Positions 1 through 7,435 of a stretch of DNA of 22,196 nt are shown piece after piece. The stretch is from positions 1-22,196 of the forward strand of contig JBKKBM010000222.1 in NCBI GenBank assembly GCA_046714215.1, written 5' to 3'. The notes under the pieces were generated by a model that was given only the letters and a program-made list of their open reading frames with translations, made no database searches and was not told where the DNA came from. The number at the start of each line of letters is the position of its first letter. Position 1 is the first letter of the stretch. The translations under genes were made by a program, and so were the position numbers. The DNA comes from DATLCI01 sp046714215 (GTDB lineage: Bacteria; Acidobacteriota; Terriglobia; Terriglobales; Acidobacteriaceae).

Positions 1-94
1 CGCCAATCGCGCCCCAATGTCAACGCAACTTAGCTCACCCCACTGGGTTCACAACCATACTCTCCACGATTGTGAGTGATGGATGGGACTCCGC

Positions 95-125
95 GGCGGC
101 CCGGTTTTTCGGGCCGCCATTTTTT
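95..125 (+). terminator. Rho-independent terminator of an upstream gene
   Basis: A perfect 9-bp GC stem (GGCGGCCCG at 95-103, CGGGCCGCC at 110-118) encloses a GTTTTT loop and is followed at 120-125 by six T. This is a textbook intrinsic terminator for + strand transcription entering from outside the window. It also argues that the gene after it starts at 165 and not further upstream, since a start at 72 would put this hairpin inside the coding region. Bases 1-90 show no gene I can support. Confidence 0.9.
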
Positions 126-157
126 GTGCCGTGTAATCGAAGACAGCGCTTAGAATC

Positions 158-162
158 GGAGG
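158..162 (+). promoter_or_regulatory. Shine-Dalgarno for the ferredoxin-like gene
   Basis: GGAGG lies two bases before the ATG at 165. The spacing is shorter than the usual 5-9 nt, but together with the terminator at 95-125 it favours the 165 start over the in-frame ATG at 72. Confidence 0.5.
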
Positions 163-164
163 CG

Positions 165-512
165 ATGTCCACGCCTCCGCGAGTCCCCGGTCCCCTCTAC
201 AAGCCCTATGAAAAGCTGGTGAAGATCAGCGTCATGGGTAAGGAATTTGAAGTGCCGGAAGGGAACATCCTGCTGCGGGCATTCCAGTTCCTTGCCCCGG
301 ATACCGTACCCTATGGCCGGTTCTGCTGGAATGAGGAGTGCCAATACTGCCGGGTGGAATGTGACGAGGGCGAAGGATCAAAGCTACGGAAGGCGCTGGC
401 CTGCAAGTTGATCGTGAAAGACGGCATGCGTATCACGGAAGCGGCGCAGGAGATCCGATACGTGCTGCGCCCGCTGCAGATCACGCCGCCGGTGGGACCT
501 CAGAAAGACTAA
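165..512 (+). CDS. Small [2Fe-2S] ferredoxin-like protein
   Basis: This 115-residue soluble protein with no signal peptide carries a plant-type ferredoxin (Fer2) motif. Cysteines 54, 59, 62 and 80 are spaced C-x4-C-x2-C-x17-C, matching [2Fe-2S] ligands of the family, and an extra Cys66 sits between the third and fourth. An N-terminal beta strand region (about 20-31) and 'PEGNILLRAF' resemble the start of Fer2 domains, including the N-terminal domain of NADH dehydrogenase chain G. It has no oxidoreductase domain of its own, so it is probably an electron carrier or a partner subunit; the partner is not visible here. The start at 165 was chosen because an upstream in-frame ATG at 72 would place an intrinsic terminator inside the gene. 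The stop overlaps the stop of the convergent cpoB by four bases. Confidence 0.75.
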   Translation: MSTPPRVPGPLYKPYEKLVKISVMGKEFEVPEGNILLRAFQFLAPDTVPYGRFCWNEECQYCRVECDEGEGSKLRKALACKLIVKDGMRITEAAQEIRYVLRPLQITPPVGPQKD

Positions 513-1375
513 TTACTCGTCCGGCGGCTCGGAGAAGGTTTAGCGGCCGTTGGTGCGGCCCCCAGCCTCTTCAAACGTTCACGCGCCTGGGTTGCTTCAA
601 TGGTGCGGGGATAGCGCCCCACCAGGCTGCGCAACTCGCGCATGCCGGCATCCCGCTGGCCGATCTCAAGCAAGGCATATCCCTTTTTCAACTGCGCGGC
701 GGCCGCCTTGTTGCCTCCGGGAAACTGCTCCAGCACCTTGTCATACTCCTGCACCGCCCGGCCGAAGTCGCCCTGGCGATAGAAGATGTCGGCGATATAG
801 AACTGGGCGTTTCCGGCCAGTTCCGTGGTGCTGTAAAACTTCATGTAGTCCCCGAACTGCTGCTGCGCCAATTCATATTTGGCCGCATTGTAATCGCGCA
901 AGGCGTTGTTGTAGAGGACGTCGGCCGGAGGTGCCTGGCCCTGCGGCGCGCCGCCCCCGGCGCCCATCGCCGGAGCCGCCATGTTCTGTTGCGCGGCCTG
1001 CATGTCTTCCAACTGCTTGCTCACCTTGGCCACGCGCGTCTTCAACTCGTCCACGCTGTCCTGCAAAGATTGCATCTGCGTGGAAAGCTGGTCCACCTTG
1101 CCGCCGGAGTCAGTGATCTGGGTCTTAACGCCCTTATCGAATGCCGCCAGGCTGTTATTCAGGCGGTTCACGCTGTCGGTGGATTGCTCTACCAGATTGC
1201 GCATTACGCCCATGCGCTCGTCGAACGACTGCTGCATGCGGGCCATCTGGTCCTGCAAGGCCTGGACCTGGGTCTGGAGCTGGATGAGTTGCTCCTTGGT
1301 GCCGGCCGAAGCGGGCAAGCTAGCCACCAACAGGAGAGCTAAGGTGAGAATGGGTAACGCGATTCGGTATTTCAT
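509..1375 (-). CDS. cpoB: CpoB/YbgF, Tol-Pal system periplasmic TPR protein
   Basis: 288 residues. A signal peptide (residues 1-24, ending ASA-G) exports it to the periplasm. A long heptad-rich coiled coil follows (about 26-131), then an Ala/Gly/Pro linker (132-150), then three TPR-like repeats (about 152-272), which is the YbgF/CpoB architecture. In E. coli CpoB coordinates peptidoglycan synthesis with Tol-driven outer-membrane constriction. It is the last gene of the tolQ-tolR-tolA-tolB-pal-cpoB series, 115 nt after pal, with a hairpin in between. No clear Shine-Dalgarno precedes the ATG. The C-terminal tail is basic and low-complexity. Identity is well supported by architecture and gene order. 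Confidence 0.93.
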   Translation of the reverse strand: MKYRIALPILTLALLLVASLPASAGTKEQLIQLQTQVQALQDQMARMQQSFDERMGVMRNLVEQSTDSVNRLNNSLAAFDKGVKTQITDSGGKVDQLSTQMQSLQDSVDELKTRVAKVSKQLEDMQAAQQNMAAPAMGAGGGAPQGQAPPADVLYNNALRDYNAAKYELAQQQFGDYMKFYSTTELAGNAQFYIADIFYRQGDFGRAVQEYDKVLEQFPGGNKAAAAQLKKGYALLEIGQRDAGMRELRSLVGRYPRTIEATQARERLKRLGAAPTAAKPSPSRRTSN

Positions 1376-1442
1376 AGGCTTATAGATTTAGATGCTCCCA
1401 TCCCGCCGCGATAAGCATAAAAATCGAGCGGGGACTAAGTGG

Positions 1443-1465
1443 GGAGGCGGAACCCCTCCGCCTCC
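1443..1465 (-). other. Pal-cpoB intergenic hairpin
   Basis: A perfect 8-bp inverted repeat (GGAGGCGG at 1443-1450, CCGCCTCC at 1458-1465) lies just downstream of the pal stop codon. On the minus strand it would form a stable hairpin but has no U-run after it, so it is not a standard intrinsic terminator. It could protect the 3' end of pal-containing mRNA or damp transcription into cpoB; that role is inferred. Confidence 0.6.
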
Positions 1466-1490
1466 AACCCCAATTTACTGCTGACCGGAT

Positions 1491-2234
1491 TTACTTGCCG
1501 GTGAGGACGAAGTGTCCGCGGCGGTTCTGTTGCCAGCAAGATTCAGTCGCTTCGGTGCAAGCCGGCTTCTCTTTGCCAAAGCTGGTGATGTTGACGCGCG
1601 AGGCATTCACGCCCGCGGCCACCAGCGCGTTCTTGACCGCGCGGGCGCGTTCATCGCCCAGTGCCAGGTTGTATTCGGTAGAGCCGCGCTCATCGCAATG
1701 GCCTTCGATCAAGACCTTGAACGCGGGTTTCTGCGCCAGTGCCTGGGCGCTGGCGTTGATGGCCTGCTGTGCATCGGGACGGATCGCGGCAGAGTCGTAG
1801 TCAAAATAGACATCTCGCACATTGGTTGAGAACCACTGCTCGTCCGTCTGCGACACAGGCTGCTCGGTGACGGGCGGTGGTGCCGCCGCAGTCACGGTGA
1901 CGCGCGCGGTGGCGTCCTGGGACCCTCCCGGCCCCTTGGCTACCAGCCGATAGCTGGTGGACTGCTCCGGGGTGACCATCTGTGAGCCGTTGGCCTGCAC
2001 TGGGCCAATGCCTTCGATGGAGACCTCAGTCGCGTTGTCCGTGCGCCAGGTGAGTTGGGTCTGCTGCCCCTTCTCCACGTTGTTCGGGTTGGCGCTGATA
2101 GAAGCCGTGGGCGCCGGAGGCGGTGGCGGCGGCGCTTGCGGAGGCGGTGTTGCCTTCTTCGCGCAGCCGGTAATAGCCATCATGGCCATGAGGAAAAGTG
2201 CTGGGAGTTGCAGTCTTCGGATAGTTCTCTTCAC
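1491..2234 (-). CDS. pal: Pal, peptidoglycan-associated outer-membrane lipoprotein with Ig-like insert
   Basis: 247 residues, starting at GTG 2234. A lipoprotein signal ends in the lipobox I-T-G-C with Cys24 as the lipidated residue. A Pro-rich stretch (29-42) follows, then an Ig-like beta domain (about 43-115), then the OmpA/Pal peptidoglycan-binding domain (about 140-245). The latter shows the Pal hallmarks GHCDERGSTEYN (178-189) and LGDERARAV (192-200). Pal anchors the outer membrane to peptidoglycan and binds TolB. E. coli Pal (about 170 residues) lacks the Ig-like segment, which accounts for the extra length. Two cysteines (226, 233) in the last third could form a disulphide. It sits between tolB (62-nt gap) and cpoB. 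Confidence 0.95.
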   Translation of the reverse strand: MKRTIRRLQLPALFLMAMMAITGCAKKATPPPQAPPPPPPAPTASISANPNNVEKGQQTQLTWRTDNATEVSIEGIGPVQANGSQMVTPEQSTSYRLVAKGPGGSQDATARVTVTAAAPPPVTEQPVSQTDEQWFSTNVRDVYFDYDSAAIRPDAQQAINASAQALAQKPAFKVLIEGHCDERGSTEYNLALGDERARAVKNALVAAGVNASRVNITSFGKEKPACTEATESCWQQNRRGHFVLTGK

Positions 2235-2239
2235 CTCGT

Positions 2240-2244
2240 CCTCC
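2240..2244 (-). promoter_or_regulatory. Shine-Dalgarno deciding the GTG start of pal
   Basis: On the minus strand GGAGG lies five bases before GTG at 2234-2232. This supports a GTG start and a short lipoprotein signal peptide of 23 residues. Confidence 0.75.
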
Positions 2245-2296
2245 AGATCAAACAGTAACTTTATCTTACAAGTTTTTTCCGGGCCGTGCAGCCCGC

Positions 2297-3622
2297 CTAC
2301 TTAAAGCTCCAATTAGGCTGCTGGTTTTTCCCCGCATTAGTCAAACGGCGCGGCTGGGAACCATCCGCCAACATGCTCCAGATCTGGGTTGATCCCCCGC
2401 GGGTGGACTCAAAAACAATGTGCCGACCATCGGGCGCCCACGAAGGGTAATCGTTGCCCCCCGCGTTGTGCGTGAGTTGCACCCACTTCTTGCTGGCGAC
2501 ATCCATGATGTAGATGTCTTGCCCGCCGGGGGCGCCCGGACCATAGTTGCGGCGCCAGGCAAAAGTCAGGAACTGCCCGTTCGGCGACCACGAGGGCGAG
2601 ACCGCGTAGCCGGTCTCGGTCACGCGCTGCAGGTTGGTGCCGTCGGCTTCCATGATGTAGATCTGGGGCAGACCGGTGCGTCCACTGACGAAGGCGATCT
2701 GCGAGCCGGTCTTCGGATTCCATACCGGCGAGACATCGGATCCATTGAATGCCGTGATGCGCTTAGGATTTACGCCGTAGGCGTCGGAGACAAAGATCTC
2801 CGGATCGCCGCGCATCGACGATGAAAAAGCGAGTTGCTTGCCGTCGGGCGACCAGGCGGGTGAGACATTCGTGCCGCCGAAGCGCGGGAAGGCCACCATG
2901 CGATTCAGCTCGAGCGAGAACATGGAGACGTCCGACGTGCCACGCACAAACGAAGTGAAGGCCACGCGGGTGCCATCGGGCGAGAGCCGCGGCGAAAGCG
3001 AGATAGAGCGCAACGTGGTGAGTTGACGCTGGCCGGCGCCGTCGTAATCCATCATCCAGACTTCTTTGGCCCCGCTACGGGTGCTGATGAAGACGATCTT
3101 GCTCTCCGCGATGCCGTTGATGCCGCCGCCCAGGCGAAAGATGATCTCGTTGGCAAAGCGGTGGGCGATCACGCGGGCGTTCTCCGGTGTAGCCGGCTCG
3201 CGGTACTGCTTGCCCAGCACCTGCGGTGATGCCGTGTTCTTTACGTCAAAGAGAAAGCCTTGCACCATGAGCATCTCGCCCTGCTTGCCCAGGTTGCCAA
3301 AGGCGACCATCGACGCGCTGGGCGGAGGATTGCCCCAGGCATCCAGGTTGATCTCCGGTGGTGTGCCCGGTGTCTGCAGGGGATAAAAGCTCTTCGAGAC
3401 GACGTCAAAGATGCCCGCATAGCTGAGGTCATTGAACAGAGTCTCATTAAAAATGGTGAGCAGTTGCTGGTTGACGGGGTCGGCGGTGGCCGCCTTGAAG
3501 TCCGGGACTGCGATGCGGACCTTTTCTACACCCAAGCCAGTGCCGGTGCGGATCCAGTCCTCTTGGGCGACGGAGAAAGTGGAGAACAATAAAAAGAATG
3601 CTATGAGGAATTTATTAAACAT
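2297..3622 (-). CDS. tolB: TolB, periplasmic beta-propeller of the Tol-Pal system
   Basis: 441 residues, the usual TolB length. A signal peptide (1-19, cleavage near S-V-A) leads to an N-terminal alpha/beta domain (about 30-165) and a six-bladed propeller (about 173-441). The propeller blades carry the PD40/WD40-like signature in series: LSPDGTRVAF, WSPDGKQLAF, WNPKTGSQIAF, WSPNGQFLTF and WAPDGRHIVF. TolB shuttles between TolA and Pal and is required for outer-membrane constriction during division. The start is ATG at 3622 with AGGGAG just upstream on the minus strand. It is 31 nt after the tolA-like gene in the same operon. Confidence 0.96.
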   Translation of the reverse strand: MFNKFLIAFFLLFSTFSVAQEDWIRTGTGLGVEKVRIAVPDFKAATADPVNQQLLTIFNETLFNDLSYAGIFDVVSKSFYPLQTPGTPPEINLDAWGNPPPSASMVAFGNLGKQGEMLMVQGFLFDVKNTASPQVLGKQYREPATPENARVIAHRFANEIIFRLGGGINGIAESKIVFISTRSGAKEVWMMDYDGAGQRQLTTLRSISLSPRLSPDGTRVAFTSFVRGTSDVSMFSLELNRMVAFPRFGGTNVSPAWSPDGKQLAFSSSMRGDPEIFVSDAYGVNPKRITAFNGSDVSPVWNPKTGSQIAFVSGRTGLPQIYIMEADGTNLQRVTETGYAVSPSWSPNGQFLTFAWRRNYGPGAPGGQDIYIMDVASKKWVQLTHNAGGNDYPSWAPDGRHIVFESTRGGSTQIWSMLADGSQPRRLTNAGKNQQPNWSFK

Positions 3623-3653
3623 GACTCTCCCTGTACGTTAATACTTCCGCCCA

Positions 3654-4436
3654 CTACTTCTTGTAATCAAACCAGAATTCCACTGAGACCCGCGAACCGG
3701 GATAGTCCGGCGGCAAAGGCCCAAATGTGTCGATGCGCTGTAAGGCGCGTTTGGCTGACATATCGAGGCTCGGCACGCCGCTGCCCTGGCTGATCTGGAT
3801 GTTGGCTGGCTCACCATTCCGTTGGATGTCAAAAGTGAGGTATACGCGGCTCGCGTTGGTGATGGATGGATCCACTTCATACTTCAGCCAGTTCTCCGAG
3901 ACCTTGCGGCGGACCGCGTCCACATACCAAGAATAGCGACTGCCAAAGCTGCCAGCGGGGCCAAACGTCATGCCGCCGCTGCCGGTAGTGCTTTTGAACA
4001 TGGTGTACGCGCCGCTCACCGGCCCCCCTTGGCCGAAGGGGACTTGGTTGGTGGGGGGCGGCGGAGGCTTGGGCTTCTCCTGCGTCGGCGTGCGCGGCAG
4101 TTTCTCCGGTTTCAGCTTGGTCTCTTTATCGGGGATGGGAATGGCTTCGGGTTCGGGGACTTTCTCCGCGGGAGTGGATTTTGCCAGTCCCTTCGATTCA
4201 TTTGCGAGGACGTTTTCCTTTTCCGCATTGGTGGCGGGCAAAGGTACGGCGGAACTGACCAGGGTGGCGTTCATCGCGCTTTCGCCTGCGGTGTCTCCGC
4301 CCCAGCTTTCGCCGTGACCCGCGCCCAGCATGCCGGAGAGGACAGCCCCGAGGAAGAATGCGCCATGCAGGATGGCCGAGGCCGCGATTGGCCCCTTCCA
4401 TGACTCCTGATAATCGAAGATGGTGGCGGCGGACAC
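3654..4436 (-). CDS. tolA: TolA/TonB-like energy-transducing protein
   Basis: 260 residues from a GTG start, preceded by AGAGGAAA lying in the 3' end of tolR. One membrane segment near the N terminus (about 17-40) anchors it in the inner membrane. A Pro/Lys/Glu-rich periplasm-spanning region follows (about 90-135, including a five-proline run), then a TonB/TolA C-terminal domain (about 168-260: W-Y-V-D-A-V-R-R-K-V ... F-D-I-Q-R-N-G ... VEFWFDYK). The slot after tolQ-tolR implies the TolA role of carrying proton-motive energy to TolB/Pal. It is much shorter than E. coli TolA (421 residues) and lacks its long Ala/Lys helix, so structurally it is TonB-like. The functional name rests on gene order. 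Confidence 0.85.
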   Translation of the reverse strand: MSAATIFDYQESWKGPIAASAILHGAFFLGAVLSGMLGAGHGESWGGDTAGESAMNATLVSSAVPLPATNAEKENVLANESKGLAKSTPAEKVPEPEAIPIPDKETKLKPEKLPRTPTQEKPKPPPPPTNQVPFGQGGPVSGAYTMFKSTTGSGGMTFGPAGSFGSRYSWYVDAVRRKVSENWLKYEVDPSITNASRVYLTFDIQRNGEPANIQISQGSGVPSLDMSAKRALQRIDTFGPLPPDYPGSRVSVEFWFDYKK

Positions 4437-4439
4437 GGA

Positions 4440-4862
4440 CTATTTCCTCTTGGTCTGCAGCGGTTCGGTGACGATGCTTACATTGGTAACGCCCGCCTGT
4501 TTCACCGCATCCATCACCGTGGCGAAGGCGCCGAAGGGAACGTTCTCATCGGAGCGCAGGTAGACCTGCATGCGCGCCGGGTCACGCAGCTTCTCCTTCA
4601 GCCGGGGGCCGATCTCGTTGATGTTGATGGGATCGTTGCCGAGATAGACCTTCTGCTGGCGGTCGATGGAGATGACCACCCGCTCTTCCGTGATTTCTTG
4701 CACAGTGCGCGTCTTGGGAACGGAGACTTCCACACCCGACTGCAGCACCGGTGCGGTGATCATGAAAATGATGAGGAGCACCAGGACAACGTCGACAAAA
4801 GGGGTAACGTTGATCTCGGACATCGAGGTCTGCGTCTGTCCGCGATTATTGGTGAAGGCCAT
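4440..4862 (-). CDS. tolR: TolR/ExbD-family biopolymer transport protein
   Basis: 140 residues. One N-terminal membrane helix (about 22-40) contains the family motif N-V-T-P-F-V-D with Asp24, equivalent to the proton-channel aspartate of TolR (D23) and ExbD (D25). A periplasmic TolR domain follows (about 45-135). With TolQ it forms the proton-driven motor. Its start codon overlaps the tolQ stop by one base (TAATG), a sign of translational coupling, and the next gene begins 3 nt after its stop. Confidence 0.95.
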   Translation of the reverse strand: MAFTNNRGQTQTSMSEINVTPFVDVVLVLLIIFMITAPVLQSGVEVSVPKTRTVQEITEERVVISIDRQQKVYLGNDPININEIGPRLKEKLRDPARMQVYLRSDENVPFGAFATVMDAVKQAGVTNVSIVTEPLQTKRK

Positions 4863-5578
4863 TAGGGGAGCTCCTGCACCTCTGGTGCGGGGGAGCGCGC
4901 GGGCTCACGCTCCACCACGTTGATGAGTTCCAAGGAAAAATCATCCATGCGCGCGCCAAACTCCCGCATGGTCTGGATAAAGAGGTTGTAGAAGATGACC
5001 GCAGGAATGGCGGCAAAGAGCCCGGCAGCGGTGGTGACCAGCGCTTCGGAGATGCCGGGCGCCACCGCGCGCAGCGTCGCCGCGCCCGCGGTGCCGAGTC
5101 CATGGAAGGCGTCGATGATGCCCCACACCGTACCAAAAAGGCCGATGAACGGTGTGATGGCGCCGGTAGTCGCGAGCCAGGGCAGCCGGCTCTCGAGGCG
5201 CGTCAGCTCTTCGGACGAAGCGATTTGCATCGCCCGCTGGATGGAGTTGACGTTGCGCGGGATCCCGCCCTGGCGGCGGATCTCCTCGAACGCGCCGTCG
5301 AACACGGCGACCAGCGGGCTGGGACGGAATTGCTCAGAGACCGCCGCCACGTCCTGCAGCCGCTTGGACTTGCGGAAGGCACGCAGGAAGCGTCCGCTTT
5401 GCGCGCGGGCGCGATTCACCGCCCGCCACTTCGACAAGATGATCGACCAGGAGAGGATGCTGAACGCGAGCAGGATAACGAGGACGCCCTTGGCGACCGG
5501 GCCACTCTGGGAAATGAGATTTACGATTTCTTCGCCAATATAGAACGCGGGGAGCAAGGGGAGAAAGGTTGCTGGCAT
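4862..5578 (-). CDS. tolQ: TolQ/ExbB-family proton channel protein
   Basis: 238 residues. Three membrane helices are visible (about 30-49, 136-157 and 173-196), with the large cytoplasmic loop (50-135) expected for TolQ. The conserved signatures GLFGTVWGI (146-154) and T-T-A-A-G-L-F-A-A-I-P (182-192), which line the proton path, are intact. It is the first gene of the operon and reads divergently from recN, so the operon promoter should lie in the 123-nt gap 5579-5701. Only a weak AGG precedes the ATG. An unassigned ExbB is the alternative name, but the tolB-pal context makes TolQ the better call. Confidence 0.95.
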   Translation of the reverse strand: MPATFLPLLPAFYIGEEIVNLISQSGPVAKGVLVILLAFSILSWSIILSKWRAVNRARAQSGRFLRAFRKSKRLQDVAAVSEQFRPSPLVAVFDGAFEEIRRQGGIPRNVNSIQRAMQIASSEELTRLESRLPWLATTGAITPFIGLFGTVWGIIDAFHGLGTAGAATLRAVAPGISEALVTTAAGLFAAIPAVIFYNLFIQTMREFGARMDDFSLELINVVEREPARSPAPEVQELP

Positions 5579-5658
5579 CCTGTCTAGTTTACAAAATCAA
5601 TCGGGCTTTGTCCGGTCTGCGCAGGATTAATTTGCCGCGATACGCTTCGTAAGCACTG

Positions 5659-5667
5659 TGCTATTCT
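5659..5667 (+). promoter_or_regulatory. Candidate extended -10 promoter for recN
   Basis: TGC-TATTCT fits the extended -10 consensus TGnTATAAT at seven of eight fixed positions and lies 34 nt before the recN GTG. No good -35 is found at 16-18 nt spacing. I saw no LexA-like box of the E. coli (CTGT-N8-ACAG) or Bacillus (GAAC-N4-GTTC) type, although recN is commonly SOS-induced. Confidence 0.4.
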
Positions 5668-5701
5668 GCGCTCATCCTCAATTTTCCTAGGAAGCGCTCC
5701 A

Positions 5702-7435
5702 GTGCTGCGCAAATTATGGGTCGAGAACTACGCGGTCATAGACAACGTGGCAGTGGAATTCGGCCCCGGCCTGAACCTGTTGACGGGTGAAACGGGCGCG
5801 GGAAAATCCATCCTCATTGATGCGCTCGCCTTGCTGTTAGGCGACAAGGCGTCCGCCGATATGATCCGCCACGGCTGCGAGCGGGCCGTAGTGACCTGCG
5901 TCTTTGACATGGATGGAGACACGGGAGTCGGCAAAGGGGGCGCCGGTGCCTTTCGACGCATCGCCGAGACGCTCGATGCCAATGGCATCGACCTCGATGA
6001 CAGTGGACTCATCCTGCGGCGGGAGATCGCGGCCAGCGGCAAAGCCCGGGTCTTCATCAACAATCAGCCGGCGACGGTGGGCGTCCTGAAGCAGTTGGCG
6101 CCGGATTTGGCAAACATCCACGCTCAGAACGAGAGCATCATGGCCTTTGACGCGGCCGCCCGTCTGCAGATCCTCGACAGCTTCGCTGGGGTAAGCACCG
6201 ATGACATCGCGGCGACGCATGCGCGGGTGCAATCGATCCGCCACCAGTTGCAAGAACTGGAGCGCGGTGAGCAGGACCGCCTGCGCCTGGTGGACCTGTG
6301 GAGCTTCCAGAAGAAAGAAATAAAAGATAGCCGCCTGCATGTGGGTGAAGACGACAAGCTTGAGACCGAGAAGCGCGTGCTGGCGAACTCGGAGAAGCTC
6401 TACGCCGCCGCCATGGGAGCTTACGGCTCCCTGTACGACGACTCTACCTCCGCCGCCAGTCTGCTGCGTAATGCGGAGAAGCAGTTAGAGGAGCTCGCGC
6501 GCTTTGATCCGCAATTCCACGAAGGCTTAAGTCTGTTGCAATCGGCGCGCGCCGGCGTGGAAGAGGTCAGCACCTCCGTCCGCGATTATGCCGAAGGGAT
6601 TAATGCTTCGCCGGAGCGGCTCGCCGACATCGAAGATCGGCTCGCCCTTCTCGACCGGCTGAAGCGCAAATATGGTCAAACTCTCGCCGAGGTCATCGCT
6701 TACGGCGTGGAAGTCGCGCAGAAGCTGGAGGAAGTGGAGGACCGTGACGAAGTCCTGGAGCGATTGCAGAAAGAATCAGAGGTGGCGAAGGCGGATTATC
6801 TGACGAAGGCGCGGGTACTTTCCAAGAAGCGCAGAGAGGCAGCCAAGAAGCTGCAAGGGCAGGTGGAGGCTGAGATCAATGACCTCGCGATGAAAGCGCG
6901 CTTCCAGATCGACGTGGCCGGCACCGAGCAGGAGAGTGATTGGCACGCCACGGGATTCGATTCCGTGGTCTACCTGATCGCGACCAATGCGGGTGAGCCG
7001 CTGAAGCCGGTGGAGCAGATCGCCTCCGGCGGTGAACTCTCCCGTGTGATGTTGGCGCTCAAGAGCGTGGCTATGGCCGCAGTGCCATCATCCAATGGAC
7101 GCGGCGGGGCACGCCGACAGCGCACGCTGGTGTTCGATGAGATTGATACCGGCATCGGCGGACGGGCGGCCGAGGCGGTAGGGAAGAAGTTGAAGTCGCT
7201 GGCTCGGGCCAACCAGGTCATTTGCATCACCCACTTGCCGCAGATCGCTTCGTTTGCGGACCAGCACTACCTCATCGCGAAGAAAGAAAGCGGTGGCCAG
7301 ACGCGAACATCTATCCGCCCACTGACGGGCGAGGAGCGTACGGAAGAGATTGCGCGCATGTTGAGTGGGGCCAAGCTGACGGATACTTCACTGAAACATG
7401 CCGAGCAGATGCTGAAAGCCAGCTCGCGCGCCTAA
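5702..7435 (+). CDS. recN: RecN, SMC-like DNA repair ATPase
   Basis: 577 residues (E. coli RecN 553). Walker A GETGAGKS is at 29-36. The ABC-type signature SGGELSRVML is near 441-450, and Walker B LVFDEIDTGIGG starts near 476, followed by the CITHLPQIASFAD segment typical of RecN. The middle (about 190-400) is a coiled coil broken by a short head-distal region, as in SMC proteins. RecN acts on double-strand breaks, promoting cohesion and RecA-dependent recombination. A low-complexity N-G-R-G-G-A insert (about 463-470) lies between signature and Walker B. Translation starts at GTG 5702, with AGGAAG about 6-8 nt upstream. Its stop overlaps that of the convergent ispA by four bases. Confidence 0.97.
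   Translation: MLRKLWVENYAVIDNVAVEFGPGLNLLTGETGAGKSILIDALALLLGDKASADMIRHGCERAVVTCVFDMDGDTGVGKGGAGAFRRIAETLDANGIDLDDSGLILRREIAASGKARVFINNQPATVGVLKQLAPDLANIHAQNESIMAFDAAARLQILDSFAGVSTDDIAATHARVQSIRHQLQELERGEQDRLRLVDLWSFQKKEIKDSRLHVGEDDKLETEKRVLANSEKLYAAAMGAYGSLYDDSTSAASLLRNAEKQLEELARFDPQFHEGLSLLQSARAGVEEVSTSVRDYAEGINASPERLADIEDRLALLDRLKRKYGQTLAEVIAYGVEVAQKLEEVEDRDEVLERLQKESEVAKADYLTKARVLSKKRREAAKKLQGQVEAEINDLAMKARFQIDVAGTEQESDWHATGFDSVVYLIATNAGEPLKPVEQIASGGELSRVMLALKSVAMAAVPSSNGRGGARRQRTLVFDEIDTGIGGRAAEAVGKKLKSLARANQVICITHLPQIASFADQHYLIAKKESGGQTRTSIRPLTGEERTEEIARMLSGAKLTDTSLKHAEQMLKASSRA

Noticed and set aside
49..75. Inverted repeat TCACAA ... TTGTGA, and a possible tRNA or RNA 3' end before the first terminator
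   Set aside because: Arms are only 6 bp with a 15-nt spacer, and no T-arm/acceptor geometry can be drawn. Too little sequence to the left to decide.
72..164. Upstream extension of the ferredoxin-like gene to ATG 72
   Set aside because: It would encode through a perfect intrinsic terminator hairpin and has no ribosome-binding site, and the added residues do not fit the domain.
1443..1465. Pal-cpoB hairpin as an intrinsic terminator
   Set aside because: There is no U-run after the stem on either strand; kept only as an unspecified hairpin.
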